Positions 8,083 through 17,500 of a stretch of DNA of 64,000 nucleotides are shown here, one piece after another. The DNA comes from UBA8919 sp041658185 (GTDB lineage: Bacteria > Elusimicrobiota > UBA8919). The notes under the pieces were generated by a model that was not told where the DNA came from, ran no database searches, and was given only the letters and a program-made list of their open reading frames with translations. Both the position numbers and the translations under genes were made by a program. The stretch covers positions 3,648 to 67,647 of the forward strand of contig JBBAAR010000013.1 of assembly GCA_041658185.1 (NCBI GenBank), given 5' to 3'. How positions within the stretch are numbered: position 1 is the stretch's first letter; each line of letters starts with the position of its first letter.

Positions 8083-9111
8083 TTATGTTTTTATTAAGTT
8101 TTCCGCCACATTTTTGGTTGTTATAATAATTTTTTCCGCAAGTTTTTCCGACAGTGAACCGACGCCGCAGGACGGCGTTATAATATAACGGCTTTTAACT
8201 GCCTTTTCGTTAATGCCCTTTTTAACAAGTTGCTTGTTTTTTTCTATAAAATTCTCTGTCAGCGATTCCACCGTTTCAGAATTTATTAAGTCGGAACTCG
8301 GCACAATTCCCCAAGCCAGCACTCCGCCTCTTTCAAAAAATTTATTCAGTTTTTCAGGATAAAGCGTCAGACCGTCAAAAAAACTGTAAGCATCAAAAGA
8401 AATAATGTCAATGTCCGTATCCATTAAAACCGACCAGTCGGTATTTCCGCAGCAGTGAACGCCTGACAGAGCATTTTCTTTGTGAATACCTTCTATAACC
8501 TCGTTGAGATATTTTATTACTTCTTCACGGGAAATTTGTGTAAAAGCACTTCCGAAAACGGATAGATACGGCTCATCAATAAACATAATAACTTGTGTCT
8601 CGTCCCTCGTCCCTCGCAACTGTTTTATCTGCCATCTGGCTTTCATTGTAAGTGCTTTTACTATTACATCTACGAACTGCTCATTATAAAAAATTGAGCG
8701 GTTATTTTTATCGGTTACCTTCAAACCGAAAGTGATTGGACCTGTAATCTGTCCTTTAACCGACGGAAATTTCAAATTACTGGACTCTAACTGTGAAATA
8801 AATTCATAAAATCCCGCTGAATAATTCTGCGAGATTTTGAAATAATCTATATCATCCGAAATAATTTTTTCATAGAATTTTTCCAATGACGGAAGTACAT
8901 CACCATCAGTATCAAAAAATATTTTTTGATTTTTTTCGGAAACTTCAAGGCAGGGAAAACCCTCGGAATACTGTGCATACATACTTTCCCTGAAACTTAT
9001 TTTAGGAAGTTGCGGCCAAACAGGGATAGCGAGATTCTTCATAATAATCTCAATTGCTTTTTTCCCGTCATTGTGAGGCATACTGCCTACGGCAGTTGAT
9101 AATTTAAGCAT
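8083..9111 (-). CDS. core MetE-type methionine synthase (zinc catalytic domain only)
   Basis: At 342 residues it is about half of E. coli MetE and contains only the catalytic barrel. MetE-like landmarks are STAVGSMPH near the start, KGQITGPITFG, FIDEPYLSVFG, the zinc ligands in GVHCCGNTDW, and the last cysteine in TPSCGVGSL. Family members of this size in anaerobes take the methyl group from a corrinoid protein rather than from methyl-folate polyglutamate, so that is the inferred donor here. A three-unit heptamer repeat inside the gene encodes GTRDET next to an active-site strand. It overlaps the end of kdtA by 8 bp and shares its operon with cooC. Confidence 0.78.
   Translation of the reverse strand: MLKLSTAVGSMPHNDGKKAIEIIMKNLAIPVWPQLPKISFRESMYAQYSEGFPCLEVSEKNQKIFFDTDGDVLPSLEKFYEKIISDDIDYFKISQNYSAGFYEFISQLESSNLKFPSVKGQITGPITFGLKVTDKNNRSIFYNEQFVDVIVKALTMKARWQIKQLRGTRDETQVIMFIDEPYLSVFGSAFTQISREEVIKYLNEVIEGIHKENALSGVHCCGNTDWSVLMDTDIDIISFDAYSFFDGLTLYPEKLNKFFERGGVLAWGIVPSSDLINSETVESLTENFIEKNKQLVKKGINEKAVKSRYIITPSCGVGSLSEKLAEKIIITTKNVAENLIKT
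8599..8619. repeat. CTCGTCC heptamer repeat inside core metE
   Basis: Two exact CTCGTCC units and a third degenerate CTCGCAA lie in coding sequence, giving RGTRDET on the minus strand just before the conserved MFIDEPY strand. The length of 21 bases keeps the frame. Confidence 0.8.
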
Positions 9112-10408
9112 TTTTTAATATCTCCGAAATGATTTTTAGGTTCTTATCGGTTGCACCGCGACGGCTGATAACAACTTCCTTTGCCCGTTTTCCCATTTCA
9201 TCCATTAATTCTATATCAATTAGTAATCTGCGGGCAGAATTATAAAACTCTTTTTCATCACTTACCTGAAATGCCGCCTTTTCGGAAATTAATAATTTTG
9301 CCGATTCTTGAAAATTTTTAACAAATTTGCCGAATATAACCGTTTTACCGAGCTCCGCCGGCTCTAACATATTATGCCCGCCGGCACCGTCAAACAAACT
9401 CCCGCCGACGAAAATAACGGTTCCTGTTGAATAGGCATCGGTAAGTTCTCCGATGGTGTCAAGCAAAAGACAGTGGTAAGCCGGAAGCGGTAAGCCGGAA
9501 ACAGCGACCAAAGGAAGTCCCCGTGGGATAAGTTGTGACTTGCGGATAAACGATATATTTTCTTTTTGTAAAATTTTTTCTACTTCTAAACACCTTTCAG
9601 GATAACGCGGTGCAACTATCAATTTTAAGTTTATAAACTCCTCTGCCAATTTTTTATAAACATTTATTACTATTTCTTCTTCCTGCTCTCTGGTGCTGCC
9701 TGCTACAAAAATAAAATCGCTATCGGTAAAACCAAAATCCTTCTTTGTTATGCTTGTTTTTGCATAAACGGTTTCGGTTTTATCATATTTCATATTACCC
9801 GTTTTTACCGCTTTTTTTTCATCATAGCCCAAAGCAATGAATTTTTTTCTGTCAGATTCTTCACGGGCGCAAATAAAATCTATCTTTTTTAGAATTTCCG
9901 CCATAAACTCTTTTACGAACAAATATCTGCGAAAACTTTTATCCGACATCCTTGCATTAATTGAGACAATTTTTGCACCTTTCCTTGCGACTGAAAAAAT
10001 TAAATTCGGCCAAAGTTCGCTCTCAACAAGAATAAGCATCTCCGGTATAACCCTTAAAAACAATTTTTCAACACAAAACGGAATATCAATCGGGGCAAAA
10101 ACAACCTTATCGGCAATTTTTTTGTCAAGAACATATTTGTAACCGTACGGCGTCATTGTTAATATAAGAATTTTTTTTTCCGGAAATATTTTTTTCAATT
10201 TGTTAATAAACACCGTTATGGTTTTCAGTTCGCCGACAGATGAAGCATGAATTAAAATATATTTGCCCTTTTCAATATCATAAAATCCCAGACGCTGTTT
10301 TATGCCGACTGCAACTTTATCAAAAATGGCAAGTTTATACCGCCAGATAAAATACGGCATAACGAATACAAATACAAAACCGACTAATATATTATAAACA
10401 AGCAGCAC
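9104..10408 (-). CDS. waaA: 3-deoxy-D-manno-octulosonic acid transferase (Kdo transferase)
   Basis: This membrane-anchored GT-B glycosyltransferase of 434 residues transfers Kdo to lipid A precursor. An N-terminal anchor is followed by HASSVGELKT (the family's catalytic acidic residue), LVESELWPNL, ARMSDKSFRRY, and the C-terminal FVGGSLFDGAGGHNMLEPAE motif (in two parts). About 22 residues just before LLLDTIGEL look foreign to the family. They are encoded by a 25-bp palindromic repeat plus four heptamer units. The gene overlaps the heptosyltransferase gene by 17 bp. It indicates an LPS-bearing outer membrane. Confidence 0.92.
   Translation of the reverse strand: MLLVYNILVGFVFVFVMPYFIWRYKLAIFDKVAVGIKQRLGFYDIEKGKYILIHASSVGELKTITVFINKLKKIFPEKKILILTMTPYGYKYVLDKKIADKVVFAPIDIPFCVEKLFLRVIPEMLILVESELWPNLIFSVARKGAKIVSINARMSDKSFRRYLFVKEFMAEILKKIDFICAREESDRKKFIALGYDEKKAVKTGNMKYDKTETVYAKTSITKKDFGFTDSDFIFVAGSTREQEEEIVINVYKKLAEEFINLKLIVAPRYPERCLEVEKILQKENISFIRKSQLIPRGLPLVAVSGLPLPAYHCLLLDTIGELTDAYSTGTVIFVGGSLFDGAGGHNMLEPAELGKTVIFGKFVKNFQESAKLLISEKAAFQVSDEKEFYNSARRLLIDIELMDEMGKRAKEVVISRRGATDKNLKIISEILKNA
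9472..9528. repeat. Heptamer block plus 25-bp palindromic repeat inside waaA
   Basis: Units AGTGGTA, AGCCGGA, AGCGGTA, AGCCGGA are followed by the 25-bp element beginning GCGACCAAAGGAAGTCCCCG. The element matches the copy in the radical SAM gene at 24 of 25 positions. Together they encode about 20 residues absent from the expected family pattern. Confidence 0.9.
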
Positions 10409-11369
10409 AGGTTAAAAAGACCTCCTCAACGGATATTCCTGTCATACACCTGAAATCACCGACGGGACATTTGCCGGAACCTTTTGTAGAACATGGTTTA
10501 CAAAAATAATTTTTAGAAATAATTTTTGATTTTTCCGATTGCGGATAAAATCCGAATTCTTCTGCTGTCGGACCGAAAATTGAAATTGTCGGAATTTTTA
10601 AGGCATCGGCAATATGCATAAGTCCCGTATCATTTGTAAGCAAATATTTACATTTTTTCAAAACAACCGCAGTTTCTTTAAGCGACAATCCGCAGAGATT
10701 TTTTGCTTTCGGACCAATCCGGATTTTTATATCTTCACAATAATCAAAATCGTTCTTGCCGCCGAAAATAAGTATCTCGCAATCTTGTTTTTTAAGTATT
10801 TTTTTTGCCAAATCAACAAAATTCTGTTTAAGCCATCTCTTTGTTTTCCAGACGGCAACCGGACAAATTCCTATACATTGATTTATGCGGACTTGTTCAA
10901 ATTTGTTTTCTGCATTTTTATCAATAAAGAAATCAAGTCCTTTATTATCATGTAAAATGCCGAGTGATTCGGCCGTTTTCAGATATCTTTGAAAAACCGG
11001 AATTTTTTCTCTCTCTTTGTAAAAATTTAACCCGAATTCCGCCAGAAAAAATCTCCGGAACATATAATTTTTATATCTTAAAATTTTTACACCGGAAAAC
11101 AAAATCAAAAGAAAAGTCCTGAAATTATTATGAATATCTAGAATAAAATCATATTTTTCTTTTTTTATTTTTTTCGCCAGTTCAAAAATGTTGTTTTCAA
11201 AGAATATCAGATTTGAAATATACGGGTTTGCCGAAAGAATTTCCGAATACTTTTTTTTAACCAAAAAATCAATCTGCGCCGACGGAACTGCCGTCCGCAG
11301 ACATCTTACCAGGGGTGTGGCAAGAACAATGTCGCCGATAGAGCTTAAGCGTATTATTAAAATCTTCAC
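10392..11369 (-). CDS. glycosyltransferase family 9 heptosyltransferase (WaaF/RfaF-like)
   Basis: The start is IIRLSSIGDIVLATPL, the ADP-heptose:LPS heptosyltransferase opening. The middle has CPVAVWKTKRW, and the C-terminal half has NDTGLMHIADALKIPTISIFGPT, which binds the nucleotide sugar. Length 325 residues. It adds heptose to the inner core of LPS at the cytoplasmic face. The C-terminus has a cysteine cluster (KNYFCKPCSTKGSGKCPVGD). The chosen GTG lies about 3 bp after the predicted transcription start, so the transcript may be leaderless. First gene of the envelope/one-carbon operon. Confidence 0.87.
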   Translation of the reverse strand: MKILIIRLSSIGDIVLATPLVRCLRTAVPSAQIDFLVKKKYSEILSANPYISNLIFFENNIFELAKKIKKEKYDFILDIHNNFRTFLLILFSGVKILRYKNYMFRRFFLAEFGLNFYKEREKIPVFQRYLKTAESLGILHDNKGLDFFIDKNAENKFEQVRINQCIGICPVAVWKTKRWLKQNFVDLAKKILKKQDCEILIFGGKNDFDYCEDIKIRIGPKAKNLCGLSLKETAVVLKKCKYLLTNDTGLMHIADALKIPTISIFGPTAEEFGFYPQSEKSKIISKNYFCKPCSTKGSGKCPVGDFRCMTGISVEEVFLTCAACL

Positions 11370-11378
11370 AATATGGGT

Positions 11379-11406
11379 ATTATACTTTTTAAAGAAGTAA
11401 AATCAA
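11379..11406 (-). promoter_or_regulatory. promoter of the heptosyltransferase operon
   Basis: Minus strand: TTGATT, 16-bp spacer, TATAAT. The expected start site falls only about 3 bp before the GTG codon. Confidence 0.65.
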
Positions 11407-11505
11407 GTTATTTTTTAAAAAGGCGTGTTTTGCCGGTATGCAATTACTTATGGTCAGCAGAAAAATAATTTTTCCTGAAGTTGTGTTAATGAGCACGGCT
11501 ATCGG

Positions 11506-12216
11506 TTAATTCTTTAATTTTTCTAACAGGGGATTAAATAGATTAGCAACAAATAATCCTATTACAAGAAAATCATAAGGCGGGAAAAACTTAAAGATTA
11601 AAAATGCTATTATTCCGGCGATACTGCCGAAGATAAATCCCCTCCACTTACCGAACCCGGAGGTCTTTGGTTCAATAAGCATAATAAAGACAAAAAACCA
11701 ACTTACCGATAAAAAGGGGTTGACTTTTTGGGTTACGAACAAACCGATAAAGAAAACAAAAAAACCGATAATATGCGGGATTTTCTTAAGAGAATAAACG
11801 ATATATAATCCTACGATAATAATTAAATAGATATTGGACTCTATATTCCACGTAAGCGGAACCTTGAAAAATGTTGCAATTGCCAGAGAGAAGTTGGCGG
11901 GATTAAAAATATGCTTATGTTTAAATTTTAATATATGCTTGGATATAACCGGCAAAAGTGAAAAAATAACCAATGCAAACCATGTTTGCCGGTAATCTAA
12001 AATCCCAGAAATAATAAAACCGCTAATGACAGCACTCTTGGGGACGATTATTCTTTTTTGTAGAATTGCTGTTGTGAGGACATCAAACAAAGAAGTCAAT
12101 AATATCCCGCCAAAGACCCAAAAAGCAAATCGCAAACCCTCTTGAGGAATCTTTATGATAAAAAGAATGCTCAACAGCAAAATAACCAGATTCTTTTTAT
12201 CCTTCAGCAATATCAT
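11506..12216 (-). CDS. RnfD/NqrB-like polytopic membrane protein
   Basis: There are about 8-10 hydrophobic segments over 236 residues. Landmarks SAVISGFIISGIL and KHIFNPANFSLAIA resemble the RnfD/NqrB family and the related UnbU-type proteins, which have the NPA motif before a membrane helix. The flavin-attachment SGAT motif of true RnfD is not seen, so it may be a flavin-free relative. It is the last gene of the metal operon, overlapping the YHS-CuA gene by 4 bp. Its link to a CuA protein suggests membrane electron transfer, but this is inference. Confidence 0.6.
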   Translation of the reverse strand: MILLKDKKNLVILLLSILFIIKIPQEGLRFAFWVFGGILLTSLFDVLTTAILQKRIIVPKSAVISGFIISGILDYRQTWFALVIFSLLPVISKHILKFKHKHIFNPANFSLAIATFFKVPLTWNIESNIYLIIIVGLYIVYSLKKIPHIIGFFVFFIGLFVTQKVNPFLSVSWFFVFIMLIEPKTSGFGKWRGFIFGSIAGIIAFLIFKFFPPYDFLVIGLFVANLFNPLLEKLKN

Positions 12217-12818
12217 TGTTTTTCTACTACTAACCTGCCTTTCATTTTAGAATGACCTGAACCGCAAAAAACAGAACAGAGGATATCAAATTTACCTTCT
12301 TGAGCAGCGAGAAACTCAACTTTCTTGATTTCACCTTTTTTAACGGGTATCTTTATGCCATATTCTTTTATATATACTCCGTGCGATACATCACGCGAGG
12401 TGATTTCAAGTTTTACAATATCTCCTTTTTTCACTACCACCGGATCGGGAGAGAACCCGAATTGAAATGTCTCTAATTTAATTTCCTTAATCCTGGAAAT
12501 ATATTTTTCCGGATCTTCAGAAAACTTGCCGGGACAGGCACCGCAACAGAGATAATAACTTTTACCTTTATAATCTGCCACAGGGGTAATTGACTTTACC
12601 TTGAATTTTACATTCCTCATTACGGGGCAGACGACATCTTTTCCAACCTCATCCGCCGTTGCTGTTCTCAGGGCAACTCCTTCCTTTTTTACCGCTTCTG
12701 TTCCTTCGTGCCCCTTCATTTCAGAAGTTCCCATCTCCGTTGTTTTTGAGACCTCCTCCTTTTTGGCACACGCAAGAATCCCAAAAACCAAAAAACCAAA
12801 AACCAAATATTTAATCAT
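12213..12818 (-). CDS. lipoprotein with YHS domain fused to CuA-type cupredoxin (copy 1)
   Basis: A lipobox (FGILACAKK) is followed by a Lys/Glu-rich linker. Next comes a YHS-like domain of about 45 residues (VVCPVM ... GKSYYLCCGACPGKFSEDPEKYI), then a cupredoxin (FGFSPDPVVVKKGD, DVSHGVYIKEYG, ILCSVFCGSGHSKMKG). The C-x3-C-x3-H-x2-M pattern plus the upstream histidine is the ligand set of the binuclear CuA centre of cytochrome oxidase subunit II and N2O reductase. No oxidase gene is nearby. It probably works as a periplasmic copper-binding or electron-transfer lipoprotein. A paralogue lies four genes upstream. Confidence 0.82.
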   Translation of the reverse strand: MIKYLVFGFLVFGILACAKKEEVSKTTEMGTSEMKGHEGTEAVKKEGVALRTATADEVGKDVVCPVMRNVKFKVKSITPVADYKGKSYYLCCGACPGKFSEDPEKYISRIKEIKLETFQFGFSPDPVVVKKGDIVKLEITSRDVSHGVYIKEYGIKIPVKKGEIKKVEFLAAQEGKFDILCSVFCGSGHSKMKGRLVVEKQ

Positions 12819-12892
12819 CTCTAAAACCTCCTTATACGGATAATAATAATTACTTCATTTGAAAAATTAATTTATTTTTCCATCCACTCCGA

Positions 12893-13417
12893 TTACGGAA
12901 CACGATTCGGCGGATATGGAGGACCTTTTACTACTATTGGAAATACTGCCGAAAATTTTTCGCTTTCCGAAATTTCAACCTTTATTATCAAATCCCAGTC
13001 ACCGCCCATACCAAAAACTATCGGCTCCATTCTGCACAGACCCGGATTTACTTCGGTAAGATAACATATCTTTTTGGCAAGTGTGTGAATATGTCCGGGT
13101 ATATTAGGCATTCTTGCACCACAGGATATTTTTGCTCCCCGAACAGGCGCAAGGGGGGTTTGGGAAATATCATTTATTACCACCTCCACCGTTACCTGCT
13201 CGGTGGCGGACGGCGACTCCGGTTTTACCACAAGTTGAATTTCATATTTACCAAAATAGCGTTTCCATAATTCCGATTTAGCATCAGACATTTCCCTCAT
13301 TGAAAATAATTCTGATGTTGGCGGAGAGCCCTTAATAGAACCGGAAAATTTCATACCGCTACAACCGGATAAAAGAACGATTAATAAAAAAACAACCTGC
13401 GTATTAAGTTTTTTCAT
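12893..13417 (-). CDS. exported lipoprotein, FixH/YtkA-like fold suspected
   Basis: Start chosen at MKKLNTQVV, with AGGAGG about 9 bp before it. A signal peptide ends in a lipobox (LLSGCSGM). The mature part is beta-rich: YEIQLVVKPESPSATEQVTVEV, then a histidine-rich middle (MPNIPGHIHTLAKK) and GMGGDWDLIIKVEISESEK. This order of strands resembles YtkA/FixH-like periplasmic proteins found in copper operons, but similarity is by eye only. Two cysteines and the HIH motif could bind copper. It sits within the metal operon between YHS genes. Confidence 0.55.
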   Translation of the reverse strand: MKKLNTQVVFLLIVLLSGCSGMKFSGSIKGSPPTSELFSMREMSDAKSELWKRYFGKYEIQLVVKPESPSATEQVTVEVVINDISQTPLAPVRGAKISCGARMPNIPGHIHTLAKKICYLTEVNPGLCRMEPIVFGMGGDWDLIIKVEISESEKFSAVFPIVVKGPPYPPNRVP

Positions 13418-13489
13418 ACCCATATTCCTCCTCGCCACGGATTAGCGGCTATATTTCCTGCATTACAGTATTAATATATTTTCCATCGT

Positions 13490-13705
13490 TTAATGACAGG
13501 AACGGGGTTTGCCATTGCTTTCTTTACCAAGCCAATCTATAAATCGTGCAACAAAATTTTTCTTTTTCAGATATTTTTCAGAGTTTTTCTCAAATTCTTC
13601 CTTGCAATATCTGCTACAAAAATAATATATTGTCTCTTTGTATTCCACAGTCACCTTTGCTGTTTCCGGATTTATTTTCATACCACAGACCAAATCTTTT
13701 CCCAT
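13490..13705 (-). CDS. YHS-domain protein, small
   Basis: A 71-residue YHS protein: DLVCGMKINPETAKVTVEYK then TIYYFCSRYCKEEFEKN and EKYL. The C-G-M and C-x3-C cysteines are the metal-binding set of the YHS/TRASH group, associated with copper and other heavy metals. There is no signal peptide, so it is probably cytoplasmic. A basic, cysteine/histidine-ending tail (GKPRSCH) follows. It lies in the metal-efflux operon. Confidence 0.8.
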   Translation of the reverse strand: MGKDLVCGMKINPETAKVTVEYKETIYYFCSRYCKEEFEKNSEKYLKKKNFVARFIDWLGKESNGKPRSCH

Positions 13706-13719
13706 AAGTCCCCATATAA

Positions 13720-13941
13720 TTAGCGATGTTTGTGAGGTTGTTTCTGATGTTCGGACATAAACTTCTTCATCTCATCATCATTACAAAAATACAATGTCTT
13801 GCCGCCGTGCTCCATTTTTACCATTGCAGATACTTTCATCTCCATTCCTTCTGATGCGCACTTAGCCATTTCTTCCGATGGTTTTTTAGCACAAGCAGAA
13901 AAAACAAAAATAAAAAGAATAAATACAATGTACTTAATCAT
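13720..13941 (-). CDS. small lipoprotein with YHS/TRASH-like metal-binding motif
   Basis: The lipobox FSACAKK is followed by a 50-residue mature part: CASEGMEMKVSAMVKMEHGG, KTLYFCNDDEMKKFMSEH, and a histidine-containing tail (QKQPHKHR). The YFC(N)xDE pattern resembles half of a TRASH/YHS domain. Methionine and histidine enrichment fits a periplasmic Cu(I)/heavy-metal chaperone. It has the same lipobox context as the first YHS-CuA protein, suggesting a shared origin of the N-terminus. Confidence 0.65.
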   Translation of the reverse strand: MIKYIVFILFIFVFSACAKKPSEEMAKCASEGMEMKVSAMVKMEHGGKTLYFCNDDEMKKFMSEHQKQPHKHR

Positions 13942-13962
13942 AGTTTTTTCACCACTGTTTTA

Positions 13963-14520
13963 TTATTCTACTATCAATTTCCCTTTCATTTTAGAATGCC
14001 CGGAACCACAATATACAGAGCATAAAATATCAAATTTTCCGCTTTTATCGGCAAGAAACTCTATTTTTTTGGCCCCGCCTTTTTTTACGACTAACTTAAT
14101 TCCATACTCTTTTATATAAACTCCGTGAGCAACATCTCTGGAAGTAACCGTAAGCCGCACTATGTCCTCTTTTTTTACAACAATTGGGTCTGGCGAAAAA
14201 CCATATTGATATGCCTCTAAATTTATATCTTTAATTTTAGAAATATATTTTTTGGGGTCACTTTTAAATTTTTCTATACAGGCGGGACAACAAAAATAAT
14301 ATGTCTTATCCTTATAAATGTATGAATTTTCTTTGGACGCCTTTTCTTGTGGCATTACCGGACAAATACCTACATTCTTTTCTGATGATTTCTTTGCTGA
14401 TTTTTCTCCCTGCTTATGTTGTTCTACACTTCCATCGTGATGATGCGTCTGTCCCACCACACGATTACTTACTAAAAGACAACCCAATAACATAACAACA
14501 ATAAAACCAAATTTCTTCAT
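13963..14520 (-). CDS. periplasmic YHS domain fused to CuA-type cupredoxin (copy 2)
   Basis: Start chosen at MKKFGFIVVM, behind GGGAGG. It has a classical signal peptide (no lipobox), then HHHDGSVEQHK, a YHS block (ICPVMPQE, TYYFCCPACIEKFKSDPKKY), and a cupredoxin with DVAHGVYIKEYG and ILCSVYCGSGHSKMKG. It shares the full CuA ligand pattern with copy 1, and most of the cupredoxin residues are identical, so this is a within-operon duplication. It lies directly downstream of the RND pump, which fits periplasmic copper handling. Confidence 0.82.
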   Translation of the reverse strand: MKKFGFIVVMLLGCLLVSNRVVGQTHHHDGSVEQHKQGEKSAKKSSEKNVGICPVMPQEKASKENSYIYKDKTYYFCCPACIEKFKSDPKKYISKIKDINLEAYQYGFSPDPIVVKKEDIVRLTVTSRDVAHGVYIKEYGIKLVVKKGGAKKIEFLADKSGKFDILCSVYCGSGHSKMKGKLIVE

Positions 14521-14580
14521 TTTTCCTGAACCTCCCTTATTTATCACGATATTTGCAAAATCGTGGATTGACATCCACCG

Positions 14581-17500
14581 CTACAAATCCACATCAATAG
14601 TGCCTTTTTTCATTTCAAAATTCCATTTCCAGATTTCATATATTACCGGATATACTAAAAGTTCCATAATGAAACTTGTAAAAATTCCGCCTACCATAGG
14701 TGCCGCAATTCTTTTCATCAAATCGGCGCCTGTTCCCATTGACCACATTATCGGAACCAGTCCTATAAATGTCGTACCAACAGTCATCATTTTAGGTCTT
14801 ATTCTTTTCACTGCTCCGTGTATAATTGCTGCTTTTAAGTCGGCAAGTGTTTTCATTTTCCCCTGTTTAACCGCATCATTGTAAGACAAATCAAGAAACA
14901 AAAGCATAAACACGCCTGTCTCAGCGTCAAGTCCCATCAAAGCAATCATTCCGACCCAGACACCGATAGAAATATTATAACCAAGTATGTACATAAACCA
15001 TATCGCACCGACTAAAGAGAAAGGAACTGCAAGAAAAACAATCATTGTTTTCACTGCTGATTTTGTGTTCATGTACAGCAGAAGAAAAATAATAAAAATT
15101 GTTACCGGAATGATTACTTTAAGCCGTTCTCTGACTCTCATCATATTTTCATATTGTCCGCTCCATAAAAGCGAATAGCCGGTGGGCAGGGTTAATTTTT
15201 CTTTAACAATTTTTTTTGCGTCCTGCACATAACTTCCGATATCTCTTCCAGCCATATCCACATAAACATAGCCGGTAAGAAGTCCATTTTCATTTCTTAT
15301 CATTGAAGGTCCTAATGAAAGATGAATATCCGCAAGTTCACCCAACGGAATTTGTGCTCCCGACATTGTCGGAACCAATACCCTTCTCAGTTTTGGTAAA
15401 GTGTCTCTCAATTCACGGGCATACCTGACATTTATCGTATATCTTTCACGACCCTCAACTGTTGTTGTGATTGGTTCTCCGCCGATTGCAGACATAATTA
15501 CCATTTCCGCTTCTTTTATACTCAGTCCATACCGCGCAAGTTGTTCTCTTTTTAAATCAAAGTCCAGAAAGTACCCGCCTGCAACCCTTTCAGCATAAAT
15601 GCTTCTCGTTCCTTTAATATCTTTTAAAATCATTTCCAGGTGAACCCCGAGTTTTTCTATTTCTTTCAAGTCACCACCTGAGATTTTTATTCCAACCGGA
15701 GTTCTAACGCCTGTAGTCAACATATCAATTCTTGCTTTAATCGGCATTGTCCATGCATTTGAGACACCCGGAAATTGCATTTTAGAATCCATCTCATTTA
15801 TTATATCTTCCCATGTAACTCTATCCCGCCAAACAGGTCTGAATGGTTTCTGAAAAATTTCCGGCATCCATGAATACCATCTCTTAACTTTACGCCATTC
15901 TTTTTCCGGTTTCAGTATAACAGTGGTCTCCATCATTGAAAACGGAGCAGGGTCAGTGGATGTATCAGCCCTGCCTGCTTTTCCAAAGACCCTTTCTACT
16001 TCCGGTGTACTTTTCAGGATTTTATCCATGGTTTGAAGTAATTTTTCCGCTTCTGTCACAGAAATACCGGGAAGAGTTGTCGGCATATACAAAATAGAGC
16101 CCTCATTTAACGGCGGCATAAACTCCGAGCCCAACTTAAAATAAATCGGAATTGTTGAGATGACTAAAATAATTGCGATAGCGATTGTAGTTCTTTTATA
16201 TTTCAGCACAAGATTACATACCGGCTCGTATATCTTAAAAAGAATTTTGCTGATTGGATGGTTTTCTTCCTTATAATACTTCCCTACCGTAATCGTATTA
16301 AATAAGGACGACAACCATTTGGGTTTGAAATGCACATAATCCATTCTTGTGAAAAGAAGCCGTATAGCGGGGTCTAATGTAATTGCCAAGACAGCTGCGA
16401 GAGCCAGCGCTAAATTTTTACTATATGCTAATGGCTTGAAAAGCCGGCCTTCCTGGTCAACAAGAGTAAAAACCGGCATAAAAGAAACGGAAATAACTAA
16501 CAGAGAGAAAAATATGGAAGGAGCCACTTCTTGTAATGCCTGTATGCGGATTTTATGAAAGTCGCCAATTCTGCCGCCTTCTATCCACATCTCAAGTTTT
16601 TTGTACGCATTTTCAACTTCAACAATAGCACCGTCGCATAATACCCCTATTGAAATAGCAATCCCGGATAGAGACATGATATTTGAGGTAAGTCCCATAA
16701 GATACATCGGTATAAATGCCAAAACTACGGATAGAGGAATAGTTATTATCGGCACAATCGCAGACGGAATATGCCACAAAAAAAGAAGAATTACCAGACA
16801 AACAACGAGCAATTCTTCTTTAAGTTGACTTATTAATGTACCTATTGCTTTGAGTATAAGTTCCGAACGGTCATATGTAGTTACAATTTCAACTCCTTTT
16901 GGAAGGGACGGTTCTATTTCTTTTATTTTTGATTTAACGCGGTTAATAACATTTAATGCGTTCTGTCCCTGTCGCATTATGACAATTCCGCCTACCGTAT
17001 CTCCTTCTCCGTCTAAGTCGGCTATACCTCTTTTAATTTCAGGACCTAATGCTACTTTTGCAATATTTTTTATCAATACCGGAGTACCGCTCATATTTCT
17101 TCCTACAACAATATCTTCAATATCTTTTTTTGATTTAACATAACCCCTTCCGCGAACCATATACTCGGCGCCGGAAAATTCCACAAGGCGCCCGCCGACA
17201 TCATTATTGCCGTCTCTGATTGCATCAATTACTTTCATTAAAGGAATATTATATGATACAAGTGCATTCGGATTTACATTTACCTGATATTGCTTTTGAA
17301 ATCCGCCGATTGATGCGACCTCTGCTACTCCCGGAACTGATTGAATGTAATACCGAAGATACCAATCCTGATAACTTCTTAAGTCCGCTAAACTGTTGTT
17401 TCCTGTTTTGTCAACAAGAGCATATTGAAATACCCATCCGACGCCGGTTGCATCAGGACCCATTTCTGTTTTAACGCCTTCGGGTAGCCGCGGAAGTATT

